A stretch of 64,000 nucleotides of DNA from Pseudotamlana agarivorans. Its GTDB lineage: Bacteria > Bacteroidota > Bacteroidia > Flavobacteriales > Flavobacteriaceae. Within the stretch, counting starts at the first letter, position 1; each line of letters starts with the position of its first letter. The translations under genes and the position numbers were made by a program. Below the pieces are notes generated by a model. It did not search any database and was not told the origin of the DNA. It worked only from the letters and a program-made list of their open reading frames with translations. The DNA is taken from contig NZ_JAHKPD010000012.1 of assembly GCF_018860245.1 (NCBI RefSeq), positions 62,001 to 126,000 on the forward strand, in the 5' to 3' direction. Shown here in pieces: positions 63,967 to 64,000 of the stretch.

Positions 63967-64000
63967 ATAAGGGTTTTATTTTTGAGTATATTTTATTTTT

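Overview
The window looks like the chromosome of a Gram-negative member of the Bacteroidota, most likely family Flavobacteriaceae. It is visibly AT-rich. Shine-Dalgarno sequences are weak and promoters carry the TAnnTTTG -7 box, twice with a TTG exactly 19 nt upstream. There is a type IX secretion (T9SS) cargo protein, two TonB-dependent receptors, an OmpA protein with thrombospondin type-3 repeats, and a flexirubin-type aryl polyene locus. I saw no tRNA, rRNA, CRISPR array, transposase or prophage.

Layout. 1-3.7 kb: 3' part of a very large AAA ATPase. 3.8-9.9 kb: a probable copper-acquisition locus with a small CNGKC protein, a lipoprotein, an OprC/NosA-type TonB receptor carrying the CxxxM...HxM copper motif, an MbnP-like lipoprotein and an MbnH-like di-heme protein; REP/MITE-like palindromic elements sit in its gaps. 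9.9-10.3 kb: a HigA-like antitoxin with only the C-terminal stub of its toxin. 10.3-24.5 kb (minus): half of a flexirubin pathway in two transcription units split by a terminator: tyrosine ammonia-lyase, ketoreductase, ketosynthase and ACP; then GT2-DUF2062, an MMPL-acyltransferase fusion, an FAD desaturase-like protein, a cupin protein, a C45 acyltransferase and a PaaK-like ligase. 25.3-28.0 kb (minus): an arsenic resistance locus (arsR; DUF6428, arsC-like, acr3) with two matching ArsR operators. 28.2-30.7 kb: the T9SS cargo protein. 30.7-34.6 kb: an envelope-stress-type YtxH/holin/DUF6327 operon and several small unknown genes.

34.6-45.9 kb (minus): glpD, a hydrolase, AddB-like nuclease, OmpA, kbl, AddA-like helicase-nuclease. 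46-47.3 kb: superoxide dismutase and a DUF3267 zincin. 47.3-48.2 kb: gene-free, with repeats and two tandem copies of a probable small RNA. 48.2-53.2 kb (minus): purF, a PfkB kinase, RNase H with a viroplasmin domain, a membrane protein and purN. 53.5-57.9 kb: acpP-fabF-rnc-IPExxxVDY-pyk. 58-60 kb: an M13 metallopeptidase broken by one in-frame TAG. 60.1-63.9 kb: DUF4374 lipoprotein and a TonB receptor behind a clear promoter.

The most novel signal is a putative new regulon. Four promoters (24.92, 31.82, 33.81 and 34.44 kb) share an 18-nt palindromic site, core GACAYnnnRTGTCG, placed exactly 23 nt upstream of a TAnnTTTG box, with no -33 TTG. This is the geometry of a class II activator site centred near -42. 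The promoters precede a 46-residue membrane peptide, two small unknown proteins and a terminator-ended small RNA candidate.
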